Assembly (NCBI GenBank): GCA_026168455.1 | Contig: CM047431.1 | Coordinates: 50,838,029-50,902,028 of the forward strand | Direction: 5' to 3' | Source of the DNA: Theocolax elegans | Taxonomy: Eukaryota; Arthropoda; Insecta; Hymenoptera; Cerocephalidae | DNA length: 64,000 nucleotides | Shown here: one piece after another, positions 35,548 to 47,356 of the stretch | Layout: each line of letters begins with the position of its first letter | How positions within the stretch are numbered: position 1 is the stretch's first letter | Notes under the pieces: generated by a model | What the model was told of the DNA's origin: nothing | What the model saw: the letters and a program-made list of their open reading frames with translations, nothing else | The model's database searches: none | Program-made: the position numbers and the translations under genes

Positions 35548-38500
35548 TTATGACTTTAAAGAGTAATAAGTAACCCCATTTGATTTAGTCTTATTCGGAT
35601 TAATTTTAGTCAATACGAGCATTAAAATGTGACCGATCTCTTGATTGGTGAGTCCAGTTTTCTTCGATTTGAATTTTTTTAACAAATCGATCGTCGTCAT
35701 TGGTTTTCTCATGAGGTAACGAGTGACTGCGTCGATCGTAATCCCAGATTCGCTGTAAAACGAATTTTTTGTTTTATTTATTGAAAATTTATTATTAATG
35801 TAATGGAATTAATCAGGATGTGGGAATAATATATTGTATACGATAGTTAATATCTGAGATTTTAAAACGTACGTGATGCACGATCGATTGAAGAACACAT
35901 AGAAAAACATTTAATAAAATATAATTGTTTTACTTTTAAAAAAAATATTTGTTTGAAACTAAAAAATATTTAGTAGTAGTCAAATACGGTACCTGCTTCT
36001 TTAAAATAAAACTTTTTTCGAACTTAATAAATGCTTATTTGTTAATTTCATACAAATATTTCTTTGAACGTATTTTCATTTATACTTAAGATATTATTCA
36101 TTGTAAATAAAAAATTATAAAATAAAAAAAGATTCTAATCCAACTAGAAATTTTACCATTTTTTAGCCACGAATTAACGAATTATGCCATTTTTCACGTA
36201 AATTGACGAAATATAATGATGCGATTTTCCAGTAGTTAAATTATTTCAATCGAATAAAATTTCAAATTTTAATTATTATTATTTTGATTATCTGCACTGT
36301 AAATAAATGTATATACTGTTAAAAGTGAAATTTTGCGAGAAAGTAATATTTCTTAGCTATTGATACACCGAGTGTAACTTCTCTAAGAGAAAATTTTTTT
36401 ATAATATATATATTCTACGAAAAAATACATAGTGACTATCAATAGTTAAAAAAATATTTGTTTGTCGCAAACTTTCACTTTTCTCGATGTTTTAAAAATT
36501 AAGTCCATATTTCCAAAATCACTGTCAACACATGTGCACGTATAGTTTCCCCAAAATTAATTTACCGCTGTTATTGTTCTAAAATATGAATTTAACTAAT
36601 CCTAAGAAAATTATCTAATGAAATAATTAATTTAATACGAGTAATAATTACAAATAAAAAAAATATTATATAAACATGATTGAGAACATATCAGATTTAG
36701 ACCACGATTTTAAAAAATATATAAATACTATAATCACTCGATTTCAACATCCATGTGTTTACTTATTGATGTTATTATGTCAAAGCATGTTTAACCACAA
36801 AATATTATTACGTTCTATTTACCACGATTTTTTTCAACCCATTTGATCGATTAGTTTCAGAGATATGAACAATCAAAAATTTCATTCAAAAATATCTTTT
36901 TCAACACTCCATAACGTAAGCAACGTGACCTAAACACTCAAACAGAATATTTCAATACACCGGCCGTCTCGGGGAAGGTTTTCCTATAATTATACGTTTT
37001 CTTTTCTTCGTGGCATAACCCCGGGCAAATGCGAGACGGTGGGGTTATTCAAGGAGGGATAAACACCCATAGAGGGATGGTGGATGAACACCGAAAAAGT
37101 CTGATGATATTACACGGTAGGAAGTGCCAAAAGGACACAAAAGCTAGAATAAAAAAAAAGAATATAATGCTCAATAAAACTTGACTAATTATAATTCTTT
37201 TAAGGTGAACAATAATAGGGATCGTCGTTATCATATATACTACATATTTTCCCAAAATTTTAAGTAGATTAAAAGTTTTTTTATTTTGATTTTATGGAAA
37301 ACTAATCCACATAATGACTTGATGTAGCGCTTACTTTCCGCCGATCGAAAAGCTTAAACGAGAAGTCAAAAGCAAATCTACAATTTCCCACTCTAATCCT
37401 ATTTTTTAACGAGTCAACAAATATCTATAAATATCAAACCGAGATAAAATCGGTTATCAATGACAAACTGATAATAAATCAGTTTATCTAAACAAAAATT
37501 TGAAGAATAAGTAAGAAAAGGAAAGAAAAGAAGAAAAATGCATAAGAACCTTGCGCCAGGTATGTAAGGAGAATTAGAAGAAGTATCGAGTTTAGCTTTT
37601 TTAGGTATGTGAATATCCTCAATGCTGTTCATAAATCGTTTCCTGGTATCGTCGTCAATTTTATTTTCATTCTCTTTGTCTTGATCGTTTATGGAGTCGA
37701 TTGAGCTGTCGGTAATCGAATTGGTACTACTGTTCGCCGATTCCTTGGCTTTTGATTTGTTATCTTGTTTGTTTTTCTCCTCGTTTGTTTTAGGCTTCTC
37801 CTCTTTTGTCGATGTTTCTTTCTTAGGTTGCTGCAATTAAAAATTGAAACGAAGATTTATTATTAAATGATTCGTCAGGATTAAAATATAATAAAACCCA
37901 ATAAGAGGTATATACATCTTTGACATCTTGTTTGTTGACTTTTTTGTTATCTTGATTATCTTCTTCGTCTTCGTCTTCATCGTCATCGTTTTCGTCATCG
38001 GATGCTAACAATTTTCTCAACCCACTTTCCTCGGCTACGGATTTCATTTCTTTTTGCTGCTCGAGTTCCGATTCGGACATCGACGAGTCGGATATGTAGT
38101 CGCATTCTTTTCCTTCCTCGTCGCCGTCGTCGCTCTCCTCGAAAGCTTCGTCGTCCGACGCATTCTTCTTCTTCTTCCTCTTGACTGTAACATCGCAATA
38201 CACGTATAATAATCCGGTAAACTTTTTCAAACAGAGTTAAAAACCTGTTTAAAAATTTTTTTTTTCTACCTACAAGACTTAGACTCCAGCACAACTTAAT
38301 CACCTATAGAGCAAAGGTAATTATTGTTAAATAACAGCCGACCGTATTCTCTTTGATACGGTCACCATCAGAATTTGACAAATTAAACACTCGTTCGAAT
38401 ACGTATAATGCTCACTTTATTATAATAAAAAATTTCATGCAATCGTCAAAAACAAGAAAAGTAATTAAATAAAATGCGTATGTACTCATATAACGAGAGC

Positions 38501-41500
38501 CATAATTTAGAAAAATGAATATTATTATTTAACAATTTGCTTTACAAATCAAGTTTGGATTGGAATTTTATTCTTATAACTATACAAAATATATGTAATA
38601 AAATATTTTAATTTTCTATATTACTATTCGAACTTTGGACAAAGTTCAGTATAAAGTTTAACATTCATATAGGTAAAATTATAGGATTGATTTGATTGGC
38701 ACGATTAATTTTATCAATTAAATTATAATAAATTATATAACTCTTATAATAAATAGAGTTGTATTATTTAAATTATGCACTTGTAATATATAAAGATAAG
38801 TACAGCTACCATTTTAATTAAAATATTGTTTTATCTAACCGTTTGGCTTAACCAGGTATTATAGGATCATAAAAAAGTGTGCCAATTCTACTTATGTATT
38901 ACGTATGATCAAATCGAATAATTTATTTGTTTTAAACAGTTATTATAATTATTTATGATTTAGCTATCGTGTTAATCACCCCCAAAATCGATTCAACAAC
39001 TCAAAATTCTCTATATTCCAAATTTAAAAGTGTTCGCTTCATTTTTTGACGGCAAGTTTGAGCATACTGAAAAATACTGAATCAACTGTCAACTGGTTAA
39101 TAAATATTCCTTAGTCTCTATAACAATTATCTTTTTTACAACTATTCAAACAAACATTTTATTGAATTCACCAAATCTTATGTGAGTTGTGGATTACTTA
39201 AGGTGCTCAACCTTTACCAAGTATACAGTCAAGGTATAAATCTCTCCTTTTTTACCAGCATTTGTCGTATTTGCTGTTTCTATACCAACAAACATATGTG
39301 GTTTTCTTAAACTAAATATTAATTTATTTTCTTATATAAAAATGTTTTATCCAGTTTTGAGTATACACGCTGAGAAAAAAGTTATAGTAAAAATTACAAT
39401 GTTGTTTAGTAATGCAGGGACAGACTGACACAATCCAAAAATTGACCATAGTGTATAATAAATTTACTAGAAAGCTATTAAATTTTACTACAATTCTGGT
39501 AATATTTATCTAAATAAGTTCAGTAAAATTTATTATACACTATGGTCAATTTTTTAATTGCGTCAGTCTGTACCTGCAATAATAAATACCCGAATAGCAC
39601 GAAACGTTTTTAAACGTTTTCTATCGAACGTTATAACGTTTTAAAATAAAAGTAAAAAAAAACGTTTTCAAAACGTTTGATATTGAGTACATAAGAGTAT
39701 TAAATTATGATAACGTTTTAAAATAATTCTAAAAACGTTTTGAAAATGCTGAAAAAACGTTTTAAAAAGATTTAAAAAATGATTAAATGTTGTTATTATA
39801 CCCATACTTAAGGTATAGACTAATATGCGGGCTGTTATACATTATAGTTACATTCGTTTTACACTTACACTTAAAGTACTACATTAATATTGCTGTTATT
39901 TATATATTTGATTTAAAGCAAATTCATCTTATATATCAATGTTGAATAATACTTTGCCATTTGCAAGATAAATTGCGTATCACCTAGTGTCAGAACGTGA
40001 AAAGATTTGATATTTTTGGTAAGACTTTTCTCAAAAACGCAATAATATTTAAATCTAAAATTCAGCACAGTTAATATAATTTTTTTTCCAAAACAATTTA
40101 AAATTTATTTATGATATAAAAAATAAGTTATAGAAAAGTTTTAAATACAAGTGTTAGTATGAGGACAGACTGACACATCCAAAAATGACATAGTGTAAAT
40201 AAAATTTAGTAAAAGTTATTAATTTACTACAATTCTGGTAATATTTATCTAAAAGTTCAGTAAAATTTTATACCCTATGGGTCAATTTTTTTAATTGCTG
40301 TCAGTCTGTACCTGCAATAATAAATACCCGAATAGCACGAAACGTTTTTAAACGTTTTCTATCGAACGTTCAAAATAAAAGTAAAAAAAAACGTTTTTAA
40401 AGGTTTTGATAAAGAGTATACATAAGAGTATTAAATTATCATAACGTTTTAAAATAATTCTAAAAACGTTTTAAAAATGCTGAAAAAACGTTTTTAAAAA
40501 GATTTAAAAAATGATTAAATGTTGTTTTTATGCCCATACTTAAGGTATAGACTAATATGCGGGCTGTTTTACATTAGTTACATTCGTTTTACACTTACAC
40601 TTAAAGTACTACATTAATATTGCTGTTATTTATATATTTGATTTAAAGCAAATTCATCTTATATATCAATGTTGAATAATACTTTGCCATTTGCAAGATA
40701 AATTGCGTATCACCTAGTGTCAGAACGTGAAAAGCTTTTTTTAACTTTTTAAAACGTTTTTAGAACGTTTTTAAAACGTTGTGAAAATAATTTAATACTG
40801 TTATGTTCTCAATTAAAAACGTTTTTAAAACGTTTTAAAAACGTTTTGAAAACTTTATTTTATTTTTATTTTGAAACGTCATAACGTTCGATAGAAAACG
40901 TTTTAAAAACGTTTAAAGAACGTTTTATGCTGTTCGGGTAACATTGTAATTGTTACTACAACTTTTTTATCAGTGCAGTTTAAAAGATTATCAAAGTGGT
41001 GCATAAGTTTAACATAATATACAGGCAATGATATATAGGAGAAAATATGTAAAAATTGTCTAACATTGCCTCAAAGTCGCACAATTATTTCTTAAACCTC
41101 ACCTACAATAATTTATATTCATCTTTTTTGACACTAAATATATATAAATATTTAATCTGGGCCAAATATTCCCAATAATATACATTCTCTAATAGAAATC
41201 TGACCATAAATGTAACATTTTTTCAGCCAAAAATGGCTAAGTGTTATAAAATACCAAGAGAATGACCAATTAATGGCAATAAACTAAAGTTTTATTTAAC
41301 CTTTAAATGTTTAATTTCTACTAGGGTTGTCTCAACTTTGTTGCACTTTACAAAACTTTTCATAATTTTGTTATAGTAACGGGGTGTTGAAGTCAACTTT
41401 TATCCTCCCTACCTTGTCAACTGAATTCCGAAGTAAACAAATAATTCTATTACAATTAATAAAATGTGGTTTGCACAAGTAGGAGAAGATGCGACTTTGT

Positions 41501-43115
41501 TTACAAAGAATTTATCTTTATCAAAAATTTTATTCTAAAATTCAATTTCAAATTTCAACATTGGGGTTTCAAGAAATTCCTTACCAATTAAAATCTGAAG
41601 TAGGTGTGTAACGTAATCAACATTTTTTGGTAAGCGATTTCGGTGCCGACTTTCCAAATTATGTAACTATTGGCAAAATTAGGCAAAACGTTAAAAAAGA
41701 AACGTTCAGTAGCACTACAGAGATGTATATATAATAAGTATTAATTGATTTATTAACCTTTTTTCTTATTTTTCTTCTTATTCTTCTTAAAATTATCTTC
41801 TTCGTCAGATTGCCGTTTCTTAGTATCCTTGTCAGAAGCGTCATCGCTATCCTCATCGTCGTCGTCACTGTCTAACCATTCGTCCATTTCCGAAATTTTA
41901 AAATCTTTATCTTTAACTTTGGTTTTGACGGTTTTGGTTGTTTCTTCATCAGCTTCATCTTCGTTTCTGAGTCGTTTGCGCAACATTACAGAAAAATAAT
42001 TAACAATGTTACTCCTACGACTGAATTCCTCTTCCGCTTCCTCGGCGCTCAGAGCTTTGTATCTTTGGATCGGTTGAAATTTATACCTATTTTTTTTTGT
42101 TGTTGTTAAACACTTCGTCGTTATACACTATCCCATTAAATTATAGAAAGATACAAGAAACAATAGGTACAGTATACTATACGCACCATTCGGTTAAAGG
42201 TATGGCTTCGATCGAACCATCGGTTGAGTGAGAAAAAATGTAAAATGCTGAATTTTCCGACACACCACCTTTCCTCGTGCCGCGAAATTTTTTAGCGTCA
42301 CCTCCTGTTTTTTTCGTAGCTTTGAGTATCCACGGTTGACCTTCGGCTTGATATCCTTTAGATTTACCGTATCGACGCTTACGAGCTTCTTCGCGCGCTT
42401 CTCTACCGAATTCCGAACCTGCCCCGAATTTCGGCATTCCCTCGCCAGGTTTTGATAAGTCCAACATGTTATTTTCACGATGTATTCGGGCACTTTTCCA
42501 ATCAGTGAAACATTCCAATTGATTCGAATTAAAATCGAATAGATTGTATTTCTTTCTCCCTTTTCTGAAAATAGTTTTCGTTTTTTCTTCAAATGTTTAA
42601 CGATTTGTAATTTTCCTAAGTAATGTTGTAAGTTACATATGACAGTAGTTGGCAATCGATACACAAAGTTTTTCAATGATGTCGATTTAACGAAAATAAT
42701 TATACTTATTTACCCAGGTAGCACTGTCCGTCTCGGAAACTATTTTTAAAACGTTAGCGTTTAAGCGTTTTAAAAATATCTAGATACGTCTTTAAGACGT
42801 TTTGTGCTGACTGGGTACTCACCGTTTTTTTTTAATAAAGTTATTGTTAAACAAAAAAACTAAATAAGATTTACTAAATTGTTTATTTAATAGATATACA
42901 AATCATTTCAATGTCGCATTAAACTTGAAAAACAAATAAAATATATATGTTATCCTTACTTACTTGGGAATACGAACGCTAAATTCTTGTACGATTGGTT
43001 GCCCCTAAAATTAAGTAAAAAAAAAAATAAATAATATAACGAAACCAATTTACGTACGATTAAACATATTATTATTATTTACAAGATTTTTAGCTTCGGA
43101 TCGCACCCCGCTCAT
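35548..43115 (-). CDS. TFIIF alpha subunit (RAP74), paralogue B with expanded introns
   Basis: TFIIF alpha helps RNA polymerase II enter the initiation complex and supports start-site choice and early elongation. Seven exons read in phase: 43115-43083, 43004-42964, 42564-42187, 42086-41758, 38184-37916, 37830-37550 and 35752-35548, totalling 1536 bases (511 residues plus stop). N-terminal dimerisation-domain motifs include MPKFGAGSEFGREAREEARK, QPWILKA and GGVSEN. A long Asp/Glu/Lys/Ser-rich middle follows, then the C-terminal winged helix (RYLMRKPMTT, LLKKFKSKKTGL). Exon 1 is 33 bases and all intron phases equal those of paralogue A, so B arose by duplication of the genomic gene. Codons are clearly more GC-rich than in A. 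Intron 4 (38185-41757) is 3.6 kb with foldback repeats. No stop or frameshift is present, so it may be functional; expression is unknown. Confidence 0.85.
36958..37045. repeat. GC-rich short inverted motif within paralogue B intron 6
   Basis: CCGTCTCGGGG near 36964 and CGAGACGGTGGGG near 37031 form a short inverted pair about 60 bases apart in otherwise AT-rich intron DNA, with CCCCGGG close to the right arm. Nothing coding is evident. Origin unknown; possibly the end of a small element. Confidence 0.35.
38185..41757. other. Intron 4 of paralogue B, filled with repeats
   Basis: The intron is flanked by exons 5 and 4 of paralogue B. The first 1.2 kb is plain AT-rich DNA. From 39413 to 40945 it carries a composite of an inverted-repeat element present twice and ACGTTTT-rich arms. 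The remaining part up to 41757 shows nothing recognised. In paralogue A the matching intron is only 73 bases long (44610-44682). Confidence 0.8.
39413..40945. mobile_element. Composite foldback element rich in AACGTTTT
   Basis: An inverted-repeat unit of about 165 bases (39413-39578; ends GCAGGGACAGACTGAC and its near complement) occurs again at 40157-40316 in a worn copy, each followed by ATAAATACCCGAATAGCACG and a run of AACGTTTT/AAAACGTT blocks. The block from about 39585 to 40000 is thus repeated at about 40320-40735. At 40735-40945 an inverted set of the same blocks ends in GCTGTTCGGGTA, the complement of TACCCGAATAGC. So the terminal signal is TACCCGAA-AGCA with inner ACGTTTT repeats. 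No coding. Confidence 0.7.
42714..42820. mobile_element. Short relative of the TACCC-ended foldback family
   Basis: Starts TACCCAGGTAGCAC and ends GTGCTGACTGGGTA, inverted ends of about 14 bases with some mismatches, and holds AAACGTTAGCGTTTAAGCG and AAGACGTTTT inside. This is the same plan as the ends of the 39.6-40.9 kb element, in about 107 bases. It lies in intron 2 of paralogue B. Confidence 0.55.
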
Positions 43116-43555
43116 CTTGAAATTTTTATTTGATTTGCAACACTTAATAAAATTGTATATATAGATAACGATGCCACATGTCCAGTAATGCCACGGTGAC
43201 AATCATCAGATGACTATGCCGGTTTTGTACGGTTTTGTATTCCCTTATCCAAATAAACAAAGTTTTAATAATTCCTAGAATTATTCTCATTATATTGAAA
43301 TTCAAAACAGAGATGTAAGTTTATAAATAAAAATATTTATTATTGATTTTGGAATCAATTGTTTTGGGTACAGTAACTTATAAAGTGATATTTTCAACAC
43401 TTGTTTAAACTAAATGTATTACAAATAATACAACTAAAGAAAAAAAAACATTTGCTTAAATTATTGAAAATGTTACAATACATTATAAATGTACATTGCG
43501 GAAACTTTGAATGATTTACACTTTGTAACTAAATGTACAGTGAGGTTTTTTGTGT

Positions 43556-45746
43556 TCAATGCAATTGCTGTTGTTGTTGAGCTTTAATTGAAAAGTACAT
43601 TTTGCCTTTAATTTTTTGACTGATGGGATTAATGTTCTTTAAAATTTTAGTCATTATGGTAACTATTTGTTCAGAGGATAAACCAGTCTTTTTTGATTTG
43701 AATTTCTGTAATAATTCGGTTGTTGTCATTGGTTTGCGCATTAAGTATCGTCTTACTGCATCTTCGGTTATACCAGATTCACTGAAAAATTTAATAGAAT
43801 AAATAACAAAATAATAATAAAAGAAAATGAATGTCACGAAATTTTATACTTAAATTTAAATCTTTATAAATATCTATTTTTTCTGCTGTAATGATAAATA
43901 AATGAATAAAAATTTACCTTGATCCACTGATGTAGGGAGATGACGAAGACATACTGTAATTGCTTTCCATCTTTAATTTTTTAGCTTGCGATAAATCAGG
44001 TGAACTGCTGATATTTCTCTTTAATGAATCTACTATACTAGTACTAGCTGGGGTAGGAGTAACAGACCTGGAACTTTGAGTGCTTGTTGGTTTTTTATCA
44101 TCCTTATTATCTTTATTTTGTTCAGTATTAGAATCTCCATCGCTTGAAGAGTCAGACGCATCATCTTTTTTCTTTTTACTCTTCTTTTTGTCTTTCTTCT
44201 TATCCGAACCTTTTCCAGCTTTGTCCTTATCCTTAATTAAACAAATATATTATTTGCAATATTGTTTAAAAAATTCAGTATTTAAATATTATTACATATT
44301 ATGAAATAAATTAATTAATCAATATACTAACTTTTTCATCCTTATCTTTGCCATCGTCATCATCATTTTTATCATCATCATCTTTTTTATCTTGATCCTC
44401 ATCTTCATCTTCCTCGTCCGATGCCAACAATTTTCTTAAAGCATCCTCCTCTGCAACTGATTTAATTTCCTTTTGCTGTTCAAGTTCTGAATCTGAAGCA
44501 GATGAATCAGATATGTAATCGCACTCTCTGCCTTCTTCATCACCATCGTCGCTCTCTTCAAAAGCTTCATCATCTGATGCATTTTTCTTTTTCTTCTTTT
44601 TTAAATCACCTTAAAGTATTTTATTAATTTAAAAAAATTATTTAAATCTATACATTTATATTTCAAATTTTTAATCTCAAACCTTTCTTTTTCTTTTTCT
44701 TTGAATCTTCTTCATCATCAGATTTCTTTTTTTCTTCCTTTTCATCACTGTCATCATCGTCATCATCGTCACTATCCATCCAATCATCCATCTCTGAAAT
44801 TTTTAAATCTTTCTCTTTTTTATTTGGCCTTTTACCCTTTTCATTTTCTAATAAGTCTCCGTCTTCTCCCCCATCTTCATCATTACGGAGTCTTTTTCTT
44901 AACATAAGGGAGAAATAATTCATAACTTTATTTCTTCTACTAAATTCTTGTTCTGCTTCTTCGGCACTCAAAGCCTTATACCTCTGAATTGGTTGGAAAT
45001 TATACCTTTAAAAAATTTAACAATAGCAATTGTTAAGAAGCTGTAATATTTACACTTGGCAATCACAATTTAATAGGAATTACCATTCGTGTAGAGGAAA
45101 TGCTTCAATGGCACCATCCGTAGCATGAGTAAAAACATAGTAAGCAGCATTTTCACTGACACCACCTTCTCGAATTCCTTTAAACTTCTTTCCAGTTTTT
45201 CCATTAGCTTTCAATATCCAAGGTTGATCTTCAGGTTTATACTTACGACTAGTGATACCAAATTTCTTTCTCCTTGCTTCTTCCCTAGCGTCTCTACCAA
45301 ATTCGGAACCAGCTCCAAATTTAGGCATCTCTTCCTCTTGTCCTCTAAAGTCTTTCATATTGTTTTCCCTTTCCATTTTAACTTGTTTCCATTCTTTAAA
45401 GTCAACTTTTAATACAGCATTGAAACGCATAACATTGTGTTTCTTCTTACTATTTCTGAAATATATGTGTAAAGTTATTTTTTCTAAAAATTGAAAAAAA
45501 GAACGCTAATAATCCCAATGCTTACTTCGGTACTCTGATACTGAATTCTTGAATCTGCGGCTGCATCGCAGGAACTTGCTGCTGTAATAAAAGATATATT
45601 TTTTAGAAACAATGAACGAAATAAGAAAACTAATTAAGAATTACACTGAAATTCGAAAAATTTTGTTTACAAAAATATTATTTTCAAGGTTATGTATATA
45701 TACACAAACGCACCTTTGCAGCTGGTGCAGCTTGATTAGAATTCAT
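43556..45746 (-). CDS. TfIIFalpha: TFIIF alpha subunit (RAP74), paralogue A
   Basis: General transcription factor TFIIF large subunit, nuclear, acting with TFIIF beta on RNA polymerase II. Seven exons: 45746-45714, 45581-45526, 45455-45084, 45005-44683, 44609-44332, 44231-43918 and 43781-43556 (stop TGA), totalling 1602 bases or 533 residues, close to the roughly 510-580 of animal RAP74. The N-terminal dimerisation domain includes EFSIRVPK, MPKFGAGSEFGRDAREEAR, QPWILKA and GGVSENAAYYVF. An acidic and Lys/Ser-rich linker follows, with a Pro/Thr/Ser stretch before the C-terminal winged helix (RYLMRKPMTTTELLQKFKSK), which in other species binds the FCP1 phosphatase. It ends in a Gln run. Introns are 71-132 bases, except 310 bases before the last exon. 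The start ATG faces VMA21, 618 bases away. This compact copy is probably the ancestral-type gene. Confidence 0.93.
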
Positions 45747-46364
45747 TTTTTTTTTAATAGTTTAATTGAAATATAATACTAACGAATAATAACAAACAAC
45801 AATTTATAAATTTTTAGGTGACTGTCATTTTATTTATTTCTTTGTCGGAAAATAATGTACTATCTTGTCGATAGAAGATGCATGGTCGCCAGACTCACGA
45901 CTTCTCTGTCGTCAGTCGTCAGTCGTCACCACAACACCACACTCACAACACAAGTATCTGTATACATCACAAGTATCGTTTTTTTACTCGATCAACTTTT
46001 TCAATTATCGAATTTCTTTTCGATATCTATGCATTTTGTAACACAATCGATTCACGTGACATTTCGACTTTATAACCTTCCAGGAAATTGACACTCATAT
46101 CAAAATATATATGTAATGTAATATTATTATCAGTATATTTTGTGAATTACTAAAAGTTAAAGGAATCGTCACCACAATATTATTTCTCGACACTTGCACT
46201 TTTTGTTAATTAATATTTCGTGATAAATATAAACAGCAACAAAAGGAAATAGGTTTTTTTCTTTTATTTTTGGTTATGTGGATTATTGTTGTCAATTGTG
46301 CAATATAAAATTTAATTTATCAATTGTCATTTGTAACAATTAATTGTTATTAATAAACATCACA
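45747..46364. promoter_or_regulatory. Divergent promoter region of TFIIF-alpha A and VMA21
   Basis: A 618-base gap separates two start codons pointing away from each other. It holds tandem CAGTCGT repeats near 45909-45927 and is somewhat less AT-rich in 45880-45960. No TATA box stands out. Open frames here (for example 45855-46091) have no family resemblance and probably are not coding. Sharing of regulatory sites is inference from the layout. Confidence 0.45.
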
Positions 46365-47356
46365 ATGATTGCTCCAAAGGTATATTAATGAAGTTATAGT
46401 ATTTTATTGACATTATTAAAAACCTTGTTTTTAAAATAAATTTTCTTTTTCTTTTTTTATAAAAACATTACATTAGTTCTATACAATCCATATTTTCAAT
46501 AAACAATTAAATGAAAAAAAAAGCTGACCATTTTAATAAACAAATTATTAAATTTATATAAATGTTTCATAAATTTATAATAGATACTTTAACAAGGTTC
46601 TTGATATTTAGTCCAGGTGTCGTGTACTATTTTCTTCCATAAATAAGTAATATTTTCATTTATTACAGGAACAAAGTGAAATCCAAGTGTTCAAAACAGT
46701 ATTATTACACTGTTTGGTAATAATAGCATTTCCAGTCATATCTTTCTTTCTTAGCAAACTGCTAATTTTTAATGGTAATTAATACATTTTAATTAAATTT
46801 CAAAGTCAACAAATATACATTTACTTATAATTGTAGTAAAAACAAAAGTAACCTAGTAATTTGAAAATACTTTAACTTTGTTTTTTGACAAATTATAAAT
46901 TTATAAATATTTGTATAGATTTTTGAGATATTTTTTTATTTATTTTGTTTATACACCAACTTGTACATAAATAATGATTGTTACATGCGACATAGTATAT
47001 TAGTAGAATAGATTTAAAAATAAATGGAAAAATATTTAACAGTTTTATGTGGAAGCTAAATTTAATTTATGCAACTTCTCGAAGCAAAAAGAGAATTTAA
47101 AGATTTTATTTATTTTATGAATACAAATAATACAATTATTTCAAACAAACGTGAAAAGTATTGATAGAATTTAATTTAAAAAATAATAAATAATAATTGA
47201 CTCTTTGATCTTTCAGGGCTGTTCGGCTTGAATTCAATATCGAGCAATGTGTATTCTGCTGGAGTGGCAGTTCTAGTACTACACATTGCCCTTGGAGCAT
47301 TTATATACAGAGCTTACTTTGACTCACCAACAAAGACTCCGTCAAAAGCTGATTAA
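46365..47356 (+). CDS. Vma21: VMA21-like V-ATPase assembly factor
   Basis: VMA21 is a small ER membrane protein that helps build the V0 sector of the vacuolar proton pump. Three exons: 46365-46379 (MIAPK), 46669-46774 and 47217-47356 (stop TAA), 261 bases or 86 residues; animal VMA21 is about 100. Two hydrophobic segments are visible: about residues 14-31 (LLHCLVIIAFPVISFFL) and about 53-71 (GVAVLVLHIALGAFIYRAY). Between them is the loop FNGLFGLNSISSNVYS, which matches the family pattern E/NG-LG-S-Y. The C-terminus ends KTPSKAD without a clear double-lysine ER-retrieval signal. Splice sites are canonical. The gene runs toward Hsc70Cb (tail to tail, about 1.9 kb apart). Confidence 0.85.

Larger units (their letters stand above)
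32491..36664. repeat. Tandem duplication 4, unit about 2.08 kb, carrying the last TFIIF-alpha-B exon
   Basis: 32491-34570 is repeated as 34571-36664 (offset 2080). Differences are mostly one-base indels in runs of A or T. The unit carries the C-terminal exon of TFIIF-alpha paralogue B: at 35548-35752 it is intact, at 33468-33673 frameshifted. It also carries one GC-rich hairpin block with CTAG (32757-32783 and 34836-34863). Confidence 0.9.

Noticed and set aside
37995..38303. Arg- and Ser-rich frames overlapping TFIIF-alpha B exon 5 on both strands
   Set aside because: Shadow frames of the acidic exon; the in-phase exon reading with splice sites explains the sequence.
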